17,500 nucleotides of DNA from assembly GCA_034096865.1 (NCBI GenBank), contig JAWQFJ010017065.1, forward strand, positions 5,001-22,500, written 5' to 3'. Each line of letters starts with the position of its first letter. Within the stretch, counting starts at the first letter, position 1. The DNA is from Theodoxus fluviatilis. Lineage: Eukaryota; Mollusca; Gastropoda; Cycloneritida; Neritidae. The translations under genes and the position numbers were made by a program. Of this stretch, positions 1 to 9,585 are shown piece by piece. The notes below the pieces were generated by a model. That model saw only the letters and a list, made by a program, of their open reading frames with translations. It was not told the DNA's origin and did no database searches.

Positions 1-2770
1 TATTTTTGACTTGCATTAGAAATCTGACAACTCACTAACTTCAATTCTTTTTGTGACCTAAATGTATACGACTGCAGAAAGAGATCTCGGTACATTCGTG
101 CGATGATATCTTGCAGAACTCGCAGATCTGCTTTATCGCTGATGACTGTGCACAACCATGACTTGAGCGGCTTCAGATAAGATGTTTTTCGCTCAGGGAG
201 AAAGTCAGCTGGCACACAGCTGACTGCGAAGTTGCGTGTGAGTTGGCCGTCGTGTTCCAGCACCAGTCGGTTGTGGTGAACACGACAGTCAACATGGCTA
301 CTCCTTGCCTGCTCTCAACTCGTACACTGTCTCGAAAACGTGGTTTAATACTCTCATATCACGGGGAAATTTCGATATTTTAAAATAGTTTCTTTGCAAC
401 ATATTTTGTTGTGATCGGCCAGAGCGATAGACTCTTGGAGTACGACCAAATTCACTACAAAAAAGCATTGCTTAAGACAGGAAAATATATTGCATAACCT
501 GAATAAATACTTACTGCAGGCACGACCAGATGTTACCTTCCCATGACCCTATCTTATTTGCTCTCTCGTTTCTGCAGTCACCCTCAACCATCTACAGCAT
601 GGTGCAACTTGTTTGGGACTAAGCTCCTGGCCGAGTGAAGGTTCAATTAGGTGAGCGATTACTTTCACCACCTTTAATTTCGATGTTTGTACTTGACAGA
701 TGTGACTAATCTTCCTTTCCCTTCAGACTGAATTACACCGTCAATGTTTTCCATGAGCGTGGAAGGGAAACTTGTGTTACATGTTGCTCAATCATTTCCC
801 CCAAAACATACCAATGATGCACGAACATATTTCGTGGCATTCCTACGACATAGACCATGTTTGATGGCTAATAATAGAAAACAAGAAGAAGACAACACAG
901 ACAGAGTAGTCTTACTTTGTGCCTGTCCAAAAGGCAGTGCCGCCAGCAAGGCTGTCGAGGCAAGTCTCCACATGGTGACCTCTGCAACGAAATCACTCAC
1001 TGCCGTCATTTGTGTATGTGTGTGGTCATGTTTATCTTTGAACTAATGCACACGACGGATAACACAAGTATAGGAGCATGGAAAGGTTTCGGATCTATGG
1101 TATTCTGAGTTGCATTTTCGAAGTGTTTCTTCAAAATGAAGTAGAAAAGTTGGCAATTTTCCAAGGCAGAGCCAAAACGTTGGTACTTGATCTCAGACGT
1201 ACACCGAACGAATCTGCGACCCACAGACTTGCAGTCTCTGTTATGGGGCCCAGAAAACTGAATGTATTGTCTGAGTCGCAGGAGTCATCCACATCTCTGC
1301 ACTGAAACGTACCTAGGCGACTCTTGTTGCAGAGCCTTGAAAGAACAGAGGCAGATCAGAGAGCACGAATAGTACTGGAGTGTTGTAGGAAGACGACGCA
1401 TACTTTAATGCATTGCGACAGTTTATATGTTTGCTGGTGTTAATGCCCATATGGAGTACAAAAGATGCACCACGATATATCTCTGAAATGCGGTAAGAAT
1501 TAGTTCTTGAAGACATTGCTAACTTTTACTTCATGTTCATACTATGTCCACAATATGGTCGCTTTACCATTAGCAATGTACTTGAAATATTGTTTCTCAA
1601 AACATGAGAAATTCTTACCTGCATGACGTACCAAAAACGCATGACAATGTGCAGGAGACTCTGTCTTCATGGGTTCAGCCGAGACTTGTAAACAAATTTC
1701 CGTGAATTAAGCTTGTTCTAGAGTACACAGTAAAAATATATTAACATTTCTAAAATTGTTTGACTCCAGAAGTACAAAATAATTGAAAATGTCTTGATGC
1801 AATCCAAACTTTCCGCACACCAGACGCGCAGTCACAGCTGGAATGTTTACATTAGAATCATCAAAGCAATCAAAACAAGTACACGCACAAGTATGAACGA
1901 GACGACCTGGTAATTGTGCAACTTTCAATATGAAAGAAATGTTAGTTCGAGGTTAAATTCATTTTTCTGCGTTGTCTTCTTTCCTGGAACAGAAAGTGCC
2001 ATCACCAGGTGGACTTACCGAGTTGAAGTGATACGGTGTGAATGGGACACTGAGGGAAGCAGCTTTTGTAGGCAGTGCCAAACAGGGATATTCGTAGTGA
2101 CCTCCCCTTCAGCCCTATGTCTAGACTGACTCTAGCTCTAACTACATCGAAAATACAGGATAAGTCAAATAAGAAGCCAGCATTCTGATTCTGCCTACTG
2201 TAAACATTCTAAGCGTTTAAGGCAGTATTATTTTCTCCTGTAAAAAATAAAACGACAACGTCTATGTATCTGTCTGTGGACGAGGCAGATCGGGGTCTAT
2301 GGACTATTCTGATCGTTCTAGTAAGTGCTGTTGTGGTGTCCGTTCAACAAGCGACGTTGCAGAGGGCCTGTCTCTATCTCTCTGCTGCTGTGGCTGGGAC
2401 TGAAGTGACCAGAATAATCGCATAATACTTCTTTTGCTTATATTATAGAAAACAAAAAACTTCCTGGTTATGTTTCTTTCTCCTTCCTAACATTTTTCCG
2501 AACACTTTTGTGGAGAGAGTAAATATAATATCCAACAAAAATTTTGATCTGCAAACCTGGAATCTGAAGAACGAATAATTCTTTGAAATATATATAATAA
2601 GAAACAGTTCGTGGTTTTTTCCTTCGTTTAAGTTTTGACAAACCATTTCTGGAATGAGAAGTTAAACCAACGTCCTTCTGTATTATCACGCTCATTAAAA
2701 GTGTCAAAAGAAGGCACGTCAAACTAAAATCTACATGAAAAGAAAATCTTTCTTTCATGATTAAAAAAGA
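1..2770. other. Intergenic stretch, no gene recognised
   Basis: I find no open frame here with recognisable protein motifs. The frames of 60-100 codons overlap one another on both strands and show no conserved domain, no flanking splice signals and no codon pattern different from background. The sequence is moderately AT-rich and of ordinary complexity. The only structure I can point to is a pair of hairpins at 203-286, listed separately. Because the poly(A) signal of the lyase gene lies at 5417-5422, this stretch is probably beyond the 3' end of that gene. An untranslated or regulatory function cannot be excluded from sequence alone. Confidence 0.5.
203..286. repeat. Two adjacent hairpins
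   Basis: The first hairpin (203-225) is a perfect 9 bp stem, AGTCAGCTG pairing with CAGCTGACT around a 5-base loop. The second (249-286) pairs GTCGTGTTC (249-257) with GAACACGAC (278-286), and continues with ACCA (262-265) pairing TGGT (274-277) after a 4-base bulge. No transposon or RNA family is recognised. Confidence 0.45.
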
Positions 2771-2802
2771 ACACTCACACACACATACACACACACACGC
2801 GC

Positions 2803-2876
<74 letters not shown>
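2771..2876. repeat. (CA)n microsatellite
   Basis: About 106 bp of CA dinucleotide repeat, interrupted near its left end by single variants (CT, TA and CG steps at roughly 2774-2810) and uninterrupted to its right end. The open frames crossing it (poly-His/Thr on plus, poly-Cys/Val on minus) are products of the repeat and not genes. Confidence 0.95.
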
Positions 2877-2879
<3 letters not shown>

Positions 2880-3164
2880 CATTCGATTAGATGTCTATTG
2901 ATGAAGATTAGGCGGAGCTCCATCCCCCAACGCATGGTCGTCATGTGTGCTTGCAAAGGAGATGTCACGGACATTATTCCCTCTGCCAATGAATATATAT
3001 CTTTTTGTTATGTTTGTTTGTTTGGTTAGTACGTTATTCTGTGGGCAAAATAACTCAAACAGTTCCAAATGTATTCAGATTAAATTAAATGCAAGGTCGG
3101 GGTTTCACCATTAAATTTAGGAAATTATATGTTGTCTAGTTTTGGAATTTGAACCATGAAGAGA

Positions 3165-3430
3165 ATTGTATCGATCACAGCTGTGGGACGGCCTGTGCGT
3201 TCTTACCCTCATGGAGTGCTATAAGCGTTAAGATAAAATGATCTTCCCATGGTAGCTTAACGACGTCTTAGACAGGTCGTGCTGGCTGTGGTCGCCCACC
3301 ATCATGGACCGCTGTAAGTGTTAATATAATCAAACCTTCAAATGTTAGCATAACAACGTCTTTAATTACACAGGCTAGTACTCCATCAGTCTCACCTGCT
3401 GCCTCGCCCACCCCATGGTTGTCACCTTGA
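3165..3430. repeat. Degenerate tandem duplication, period about 93 bp
   Basis: The block starting CATGGAGTGCTATAAGCGTT at 3210 is echoed by CATGGACCGCTGTAAGTGTT at 3303. Both are followed about 40 bases later by similar strings (TAGCTTAACGACGTCTTA, then TAGCATAACAACGTCTTTA). A third partial copy may be present, since the segment before the second CATGGA (CGCCCACCATCATGG) resembles CGCCCACCCCATGG near 3403-3417. It looks like an old, diverged minisatellite or local duplication. No coding potential is seen. Confidence 0.5.
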
Positions 3431-3530
3431 ATGTGATCAATTTCGTCGATTTAACTAACTACAAGCGTACATTGCCGTGTTTCATCGTGTCAGTATAATG
3501 AAATTCTGGACCTCATCACCGATCTTTCTG

Positions 3531-4137
3531 CACTGCTGTATGTTGATTACCTCCACTGCTGTATGTTGATTACCTTCACTACTGTATGTTGATTAACCCC
3601 ACTGCTGTATGTTGATTACTCCCACTGCTGTATGTTGATTACCTCCACTGCTGTATGTTGATTACCCCCACTGCTGTATGTTGATTACCTCCACTGCTAT
3701 ATGTAGATTACCTCCACTGCTGTATGTTGATTACCCCCACTGCTGTATGTTGATTACCTCCACTGCTGTATGCTGATTACCTCCACTGCTGTATGTTGAT
3801 TACCTCCACTGCTGTATGTTGATTACCCCCACTGCTGTATGTTGATTACCTCCACTGCTGTATGCTGATTACCTCCACTGCTGTATGTTGATTACCTCCA
3901 CTGCTGTATGCTGATTACCCCCACTGCTGTATGTTGATTACCTCCACTGCTGTATGTTGATTACCCCCACTGCTGTATGTTGATTACCTCCACTGCTGTA
4001 TGTTGATTACCCCCACTGCTGTATGTTGATTACCTCCACTGCTGTATGTTGATTACTTCCACTGCTGTATGTTGATTACCTCCACTGCTGTATGTTGATT
4101 ACCTCCACTGCTGTATGTTGATTACCTCCACTGCTGT
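3531..4137. repeat. 23 bp minisatellite, 26 in-phase copies
   Basis: The unit begins CACTGCTGTATGTTGATTAC and ends with a variable three-base spacer (CTC, CCC, TTC and similar). Copy 1 starts at 3531 and a final partial copy starts at 4129; the distance of 598 bases is exactly 26 x 23, so the array carries no net insertion or deletion. Variation is mainly at the spacer (CTC against CCC) and at one position within TATGTTG (TATGCTG in some copies), and it recurs in blocks, which suggests higher-order duplication. The first few copies at the left are the most diverged. Confidence 0.95.
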
Positions 4138-4185
4138 GGCTGCTTTGACGGAGCTTTGCGCTCTTCGAGTGTTCTCTAGTTTGGA

Positions 4186-4197
4186 AATGGTTCCATA
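4186..4197. repeat. Left target-site duplication of the SINE
   Basis: AATGGTTCCATA is identical to 4341-4352 and lies directly before the tRNA-like head. Confidence 0.7.
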
Positions 4198-4340
4198 GAG
4201 CATCAGGAGCTCACTGGTCAGAGCACTCGGACCCTCACCAGAGTGACGCGAGTTCGGTTCCCGCCTGAGGCCCGAAACTTTTTCTGTCTGGTCCAAACAC
4301 AATGTCCTGATTTGCATTAGGATCTGCATGTAATTTAATG
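4198..4340 (+). mobile_element. Short tRNA-derived SINE
   Basis: A tRNA-like head is followed by a short unrelated body. A D-stem GCTC/GAGC (4209-4212 with 4221-4224) encloses ACTGGTCA, matching a pol III A box. An anticodon-like stem with one mismatch follows (4226-4230 with 4239-4243). A T-arm with a 7-base loop TTCGGTT has stems at 4248-4252 and 4260-4264, with the B-box-like AGTTCGGTTCC. The acceptor stem does not pair, so this is not a functional tRNA. A perfect 12 bp direct repeat AATGGTTCCATA lies immediately on both sides (4186-4197 and 4341-4352), as expected for target-site duplication by LINE machinery. The element is about 143 bp and its 3' end is AT-rich rather than a pure poly(A). 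Confidence 0.7.
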
Positions 4341-4352
4341 AATGGTTCCATA
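4341..4352. repeat. Right target-site duplication of the SINE
   Basis: AATGGTTCCATA is identical to 4186-4197 and lies directly after the AT-rich SINE tail. Confidence 0.7.
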
Positions 4353-4407
4353 AATACCAATTAAACGTCCCCAGTCTTTTCTTATCGATAATGACGTTGC
4401 TAGTTAG

Positions 4408-5255
<848 letters not shown>

Positions 5256-5416
5256 TTCAAGGACAAGGGGGAGAAAACATATTTTGAAATCCAGGCATAA
5301 ATATACTGAAAGGATGTGCGGACTTCGTTCATCTCCGCAATTTTTTTTTCATTAGCAATAATCACAAACGACAGAAATGGCATTTTAAAATTTTTATCTG
5401 GCAATTCAAGCCATTC

Positions 5417-5422
5417 TTTATT
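5417..5422 (-). terminator. Poly(A) signal of the PL14-like lyase gene
   Basis: TTTATT on plus reads AATAAA on minus, 110 bases past the stop codon of the terminal exon (5532-5534). This predicts a short 3' untranslated region with cleavage near 5395-5405. Confidence 0.5.
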
Positions 5423-5531
5423 GACCCCAATGCTGCTATATCCTAAACTCCACATCACCAGTCCAGCGTCAATCATTATGGACTCCAGGGTCTGTAAACA
5501 TCACATCGTCCACACCTTCTCGGGAGGATAT

Positions 5532-5729
5532 CTACCCAATGATGACCGGTTGGCTGTTGCTGGAGGAGAAGACAAAGTTCTTGAAGTAGGTGTAGCAGTC
5601 GTGGGTGGCCGCCCACTCGGCGGAGCCGCCACCGAAAAAGGTGGAGAAGAAGAGCCCGTCGACCTTCATGGACTTGCTGATGAAGGCCACTTTGTCAAGC
5701 TGGAACACCAGCTTGTTGTCGAACCACAC
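5532..5729 (-). CDS. PL14-like polysaccharide lyase, terminal coding exon
   Basis: 65 codons plus a TAG stop, read on minus. The exon follows a CTACAG acceptor (AG at 5731-5730) and begins GTG TGG TTC GAC (V-W-F-D) in phase 0. Motifs in order: VWFDNKLVFQ, then LDKVAF, then GLFFSTFFGGG, then WAATHDCYTYFKNFVF. The F-F-S-T-F-F-G-G-x-S....W........Y-x-Y-F-x-x-F pattern is, as I know the family, the C-terminal signature of family 14 polysaccharide lyases, the beta-jelly-roll enzymes that include abalone and Aplysia alginate lyases and cleave uronic-acid polymers by beta-elimination. Preceding exon: 11437-11619 on minus, separated by an intron largely made of an LTR element. No frameshift is seen. 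A non-enzymatic or differently specific family member is possible because the exons for the N-terminal half are not seen. Confidence 0.7.
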   Translation of the reverse strand: MWFDNKLVFQLDKVAFISKSMKVDGLFFSTFFGGGSAEWAATHDCYTYFKNFVFSSSNSQPVIIG

Positions 5730-5863
5730 CTGTAGGGCGCACCAAGCAGATGTGCTGCACTAGCTTGCACTGAATTCAGGTGCTATACAAAAAGACTTAC
5801 ATGCATGCATGCAAGCAAGCCCCTAGACCATAGTTATTCACAATCTCTATGTCTCCGTCTCTG

Positions 5864-5865
5864 CC

Positions 5866-5906
<41 letters not shown>

Positions 5907-5925
5907 GTCTGCCTGTCTCTCTCTC

Positions 5926-5956
<31 letters not shown>

Positions 5957-5988
5957 GTCTGTCTCTCTCTCTCTCTCTCCCTCTCTCC

Positions 5989-6019
<31 letters not shown>

Positions 6020-6030
6020 CACATTCACAC
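5864..6030. repeat. (TCTG)n / (TC)n / (AC)n compound microsatellite in intron
   Basis: Simple repeats pass from TCTG through TC to AC (roughly 6005-6022), then ATTCACAC just before the 5' LTR. The AC part and the AC tract right of the 3' LTR are evidently the two halves of the target site. Confidence 0.9.
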
Positions 6031-6977
6031 TGTGATGATCCTCATCTGTGAGTCCAGTGAAGCATGTCTAGGGAATGAATAGAGAGAGAGACGATTATTC
6101 TCCTGATGCTCCCCATCTGTGAGTTTCATCCAAGCGAACCGGGGAAGTGAATAGAGAATGAAACCCTTGTTAGCTAGTCCCAGCTGAACAAGGCCCCCCT
6201 GTGAGTTCGGCGCACTGGGGTGAAGAAGGTGGTCATTGTGTCTAGAGCCACACACGCACAGGTGTGGGTCAGTGTGACCTGCTGAACAGCAGGGAAGCAT
6301 CTTGTGGGCGACACTAGCTCGTTAGTTAATTATGGGGAATTTCGAGACCAAGTCGGTCTGAATCGCCGTTGTGTCCCACAAGTGTGGGTGGAGTCAACGC
6401 CGGCTTCCCTGGCCTGTCACGGACATGATTGGCTCGCTCACTCAGCAGTGGATTTCATGAAAAGGAAACGATGACCATCATTTCCTCACTTCGGACTAAC
6501 AACGCGGAGCAGAGCACAAGGCTCGCCCCCGAAGTCCCTGCTGAAGACAGAGTTATTCCTTCCAACTCGTCTCAGAGGTGCCTACCCATCAACACTGTCG
6601 TCGCCCCAACGCCGTCGTCGCCTGACCCCTCAACGCCGTTGTCGCCGTGACCCCCTCAACGCTACTGCCTGACCATCAACGCTGTCCACCCACGCGGTTG
6701 TCGCCGTCAACCCTCCACGCTTATCGCCTCGGTGCCGCAGCGCCGCTCATCAACGCCGTCGTCGTCACCCCCTTCAGCGGTAACGGTGAATCTACCTTCC
6801 CCTGGAAAATTCTGGACTCGAGAGTCAGTAACTTGTGTTGTAAGAACATTGTTCATCGACGAACATTCAGAGAACGTTTCCCCCAGACTCATGAGATAAG
6901 TTGTAGCATTCATTAATTAAGGCTGGTCTAGTACTAACCTCTCTTCTTGTGCATGCCTAATCTTTGCAGGAATACAT

Positions 6978-6984
6978 TATATTT
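6978..6984 (+). promoter_or_regulatory. Possible TATA box of the LTR promoter
   Basis: TATATTT lies about 130 bases upstream of the AATAAA signal, in the position expected for the U3/R border of an LTR. No independent evidence for the start site. The same string occurs in the 3' LTR. Confidence 0.3.
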
Positions 6985-7112
6985 GTCATTACTTGATTAA
7001 ATTATTATTAATTGATTCCTCCTGACCTTTTTCTTCTGGTTTTGAGAGAAAGAGACAGCGCGAGTGAAAGCAGTGACTGTTATGTGTGCAAGTCAGGCCT
7101 CATCCCATCAGA

Positions 7113-7118
7113 AATAAA
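7113..7118 (+). terminator. Poly(A) signal in 5' LTR
   Basis: AATAAA lies 35 bases before the LTR end; the equivalent copy in the 3' LTR is at 11198-11203 and would direct 3' end formation of the genomic RNA. Confidence 0.5.
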
Positions 7119-7157
7119 TTACCATACCCCTAGACTCAGAGGCGCTTGTAACATATG

Positions 7158-7176
7158 TGGAGGCCTCGTCCGGGAT
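7158..7176 (+). promoter_or_regulatory. Primer-binding site, proline-tRNA-like
   Basis: TGGAGGCCTCGTCCGGGAT starts with the TGG that pairs with tRNA CCA ends, four bases (TATG) after the LTR. It differs from the well-known tRNA-Pro site of murine gammaretroviruses by one substitution and one inserted C. Priming from tRNA-Pro is therefore likely but not certain; a related tRNA from this species could fit better. Confidence 0.65.
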
Positions 7177-7527
7177 ATGATCCTTTCAAATTGATATTAA
7201 CCTTTGAATTGATGATACAATCCTTTGATGTGATTAAGCTAGTGAATGACTTTTTCTAAATAGAAACGGAGTTAGAGCCAAGAAGTAATATCACTGCTTT
7301 ATTAGCGCTGTGTTGTTATTCCATGCAACAGATTGATAGACCTTTGCCATAGAGCTTGTCTAATCAGAGAAATCTTGAACGTGTGAAGAGTGAGAGCATC
7401 TGTCCTCCGATCTTTTGTTCAATTTCAGGTACTTGGTGTATGTGGCAGTGATTTGACCTGTTGTCTTGCTTGTTGCACTCGATTTGCATTTGCGCGTTTC
7501 ACTTTCGGCGCGGTAGGGAAAATCAAA
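7177..7527 (+). other. Untranslated leader of the LTR element
   Basis: About 350 bases lie between the primer-binding site and the first in-frame ATG. The gag frame is open upstream from 7390 but contains no ATG before 7528. A packaging signal would be expected in such a leader; I cannot identify one. Confidence 0.4.
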
Positions 7528-9585
7528 ATGAAGCAAGTTTGCCATGATTTTATTGAGACAAAGGACGTCACTCTGCTAGCGCATGCCACTAAGCGGGATC
7601 TCCATGACATTGCTACTCATTTTAACGTTTCAATTGGGGAGAAGGGGAATTTAGCCCAGTTGAAAGAGAAGCTGATTAATGCCCTCAGGCAAAACAAATT
7701 GTTGGGAGTAGTGGAAGAGGAGACAGTGGATACCCTAAGGGACGCTAGGGCCGAGTCCTTGCCAGGTTCCGTAGAGACAGAGGTCAGCAGTGTCAGGAGT
7801 GAGAGAGCACTCGAGCTAGAGCTACAGCTCAAGAAATTAGAGCTGGAGGAGAAGAGACTAGAAGCAGAGCGGGAAAAGCTCAGGGTTCAAGTCGAGCTCG
7901 CCAAGATAGAGCTTGAGAGGGAAAAGTTAGAACGGGGAGTTCCGCCAGAAGTTGTGGAAAGGGCTAGACCGCGTTCACCACACCGCGTGAAGGTACCCTG
8001 CTTTGATGAGAAAGCAGTGGATACTTTCTTTTCGCATTTTGAAGCGTTAGCCGAAGGTGGAAGGGTCGACAAGAGAGAATGGGCAGGGCTGGTACACCCG
8101 GTGCTGACGGGAAAGGCCAGAGAGGTGTTCCTATCGATGTCCTCAGCGGATCGATTAGAATATGACACCCTGAAGAGGGAGATTTTGGAAGGGTACAATC
8201 ATGTACCTGAGCACTACCGGAAGAAACTCAGAAGTAGAAGAAAGAGGGAGAGCGAGACCTACAAAGAGTACGCGCGGGACCTCAGGACATTCTTCGACAG
8301 GTGGTGCCAGTCCATAAAAGTAGGTGAAGACTTCGGGAAACTCCGTGAGGCTATGCTGCTGGAAGCATACGCTGATGGGCTGCCAGAGAGCCTCAGGTTG
8401 TACCTGAGCGAGAAAGGAGTCGTGACACTCCATGAAGCGGCAGAGAGCAGTGACACCTACGCTGCTACTCATGCCTCAGTGACGGCAAAGAATGGCCGAT
8501 CACTAGATCAACCGGGCTTAGAGAGCCGGAGGAATCAGGGAAGTTCCAATTCTCCAAGAAAAACAGAGACTCCTTATGATAAGGGAGGTCAGAAAGCTTC
8601 CAACCAATCGGGTTGGAACTTCACCGGAAACTGTCGCACCTGTGGGAAGCGGGGGCACAAAGCAGATGACTGCTGGAAGAGGCCCACTGCAAGCGTAAAT
8701 TTTGTGGCACGGGGTTGGACGAGGGGATCTAACCACTGTGGAGTACAGGGGAAGCAGACAGAAGGTTCGGTGGAGGACCGCGGTGGAAAATTCCGCGTGG
8801 TGAGAGCGAGTGAGTTTGGAGCCTTCATGAGTGAAGGCGAAGTTGCTCTAGAGAGTGGAGAAAGCAGGAAGGTGAAAATCCTGCGAGACACTGGGGCATC
8901 CGTGACACTCGTTAGGGAAGGGATCCTGCCCTTCAATGGGAAAACGTCCATGGGACGAAAGGTTTTCGTCAGAAGTGTCGGGGCAGCACGGGAGTTGCCT
9001 GTGAAAGTGCACCGCCTGACAATAACAAGTCACGTAGTCAATGGACTCGTGGAGGTAGGGGTGTTGCCGAAATCGCATCCCTTGCCTGAAGGAGTCGATG
9101 TGCTCCTTGGCAACGATCTAGCGGGAGTCGCCATCACAACAAGAGTTGTGGACCAAAAGCGACTCAAGTCGGAAATCTCCAAGAGGATGGAGGTCTCAGA
9201 AAGCCTCCCAGAGTACACGGTCACCCAATCACGAGATAGATTCGGTAGACAGGCAAGGGAGTATGGGAAAAAGTTCCGACCAAGTAAGAATTTCAGAGAG
9301 CGGATGAAAGTGATGCAAGAGTGGGCGAGAGAGCATTCACAACCGGCGCGAGAATGCATGAAGGGTTCGAAAGGGTCTGAAAGGAAGTTTGTGACAGGGC
9401 ACAATACCAAGGAAAATTTCGGTGATCACTCTTTCGAGCCAGGTGTTCCGCCATGCCTCTCCCGTTGCGAGGTGGTTCAGCACTTGACGTCACTCATCAG
9501 TCGTCTCAAGGGGAAGGAAATAGCAAGACTTGGGGCTATTTTCCCGGACATTGCATGTGCGCTCACCCATCTCGTTGACCACTAA
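7528..9585 (+). CDS. Gag-protease polyprotein of LTR element
   Basis: 685 codons from ATG 7528 (A at -3) to TAA 9583-9585; the frame is open back to 7390 but only with GTG. Residues from M1: a SAP-like helix-rich segment near 13-52 (LLAHATKRDLHDIA, then LAQLKEKLINAL); a highly charged coiled coil about 87-137 (ALELELQLKKLELEEKRL and on); a SCAN-like capsid about 150-310 with the fold-typical LRTFFDRWCQS, LLEAYADGLPESLRLYL and TLHEAAESSDTY; a CCHC zinc knuckle C-R-T-C-G-K-R-G-H-K-A-D-D-C at 369-382; and a retropepsin-type protease with RDTGAS (catalytic Asp at 454) and DVLLGNDLAG as the later G-x-D element. The basic C-terminus ends FPDIACALTHLVDH, resembling the Gypsy linker before RT. RT itself is missing. 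The product should form particles and cleave itself, using polymerase and integrase from relatives. Confidence 0.85.
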   Translation: MKQVCHDFIETKDVTLLAHATKRDLHDIATHFNVSIGEKGNLAQLKEKLINALRQNKLLGVVEEETVDTLRDARAESLPGSVETEVSSVRSERALELELQLKKLELEEKRLEAEREKLRVQVELAKIELEREKLERGVPPEVVERARPRSPHRVKVPCFDEKAVDTFFSHFEALAEGGRVDKREWAGLVHPVLTGKAREVFLSMSSADRLEYDTLKREILEGYNHVPEHYRKKLRSRRKRESETYKEYARDLRTFFDRWCQSIKVGEDFGKLREAMLLEAYADGLPESLRLYLSEKGVVTLHEAAESSDTYAATHASVTAKNGRSLDQPGLESRRNQGSSNSPRKTETPYDKGGQKASNQSGWNFTGNCRTCGKRGHKADDCWKRPTASVNFVARGWTRGSNHCGVQGKQTEGSVEDRGGKFRVVRASEFGAFMSEGEVALESGESRKVKILRDTGASVTLVREGILPFNGKTSMGRKVFVRSVGAARELPVKVHRLTITSHVVNGLVEVGVLPKSHPLPEGVDVLLGNDLAGVAITTRVVDQKRLKSEISKRMEVSESLPEYTVTQSRDRFGRQAREYGKKFRPSKNFRERMKVMQEWAREHSQPARECMKGSKGSERKFVTGHNTKENFGDHSFEPGVPPCLSRCEVVQHLTSLISRLKGKEIARLGAIFPDIACALTHLVDH

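Larger units (their letters stand above)
6031..7153 (+). repeat. 5' LTR
   Basis: 1123 bp, matching 10118-11238 with, by eye, two substitutions (T/C near 6096, C/T near 6951) and one 2 bp indel (GTGTGGG against GTGGG near 6262). A C-rich segment (about 6590-6775) contains diverged tandem copies of CAACGCCGTCGTCGCC. It also carries a possible TATA box and an AATAAA signal, both listed separately. The 73- and 89-codon frames inside are identical in both LTRs only because the LTRs are, and show no domain. Confidence 0.95.

Noticed and set aside
744..1305. Overlapping frames of 63-100 codons as small genes
   Set aside because: Several frames on both strands compete over the same bases, with no domain, splice context or signal peptide.
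3531..4137. CRISPR-like regular array
   Set aside because: Repeats are head to tail with no unique spacers; only 3 bases vary between copies, so it is a minisatellite in a eukaryotic genome.
4198..4273. Functional tRNA gene
   Set aside because: The acceptor stem does not pair, the anticodon loop has 8 bases and the sequence continues into a SINE-type body with target duplications.
6429..6916. 73- and 89-codon frames that recur exactly at 10514-11001
   Set aside because: Duplicate identity is explained by the two LTRs; composition follows CAACGCC-type repeats and no domain is visible.
7390..7527. Upstream extension of the gag frame to 7390
   Set aside because: It starts with GTG, has no ATG and has a composition unlike the rest; ATG 7528 with A at -3 is the more likely start.
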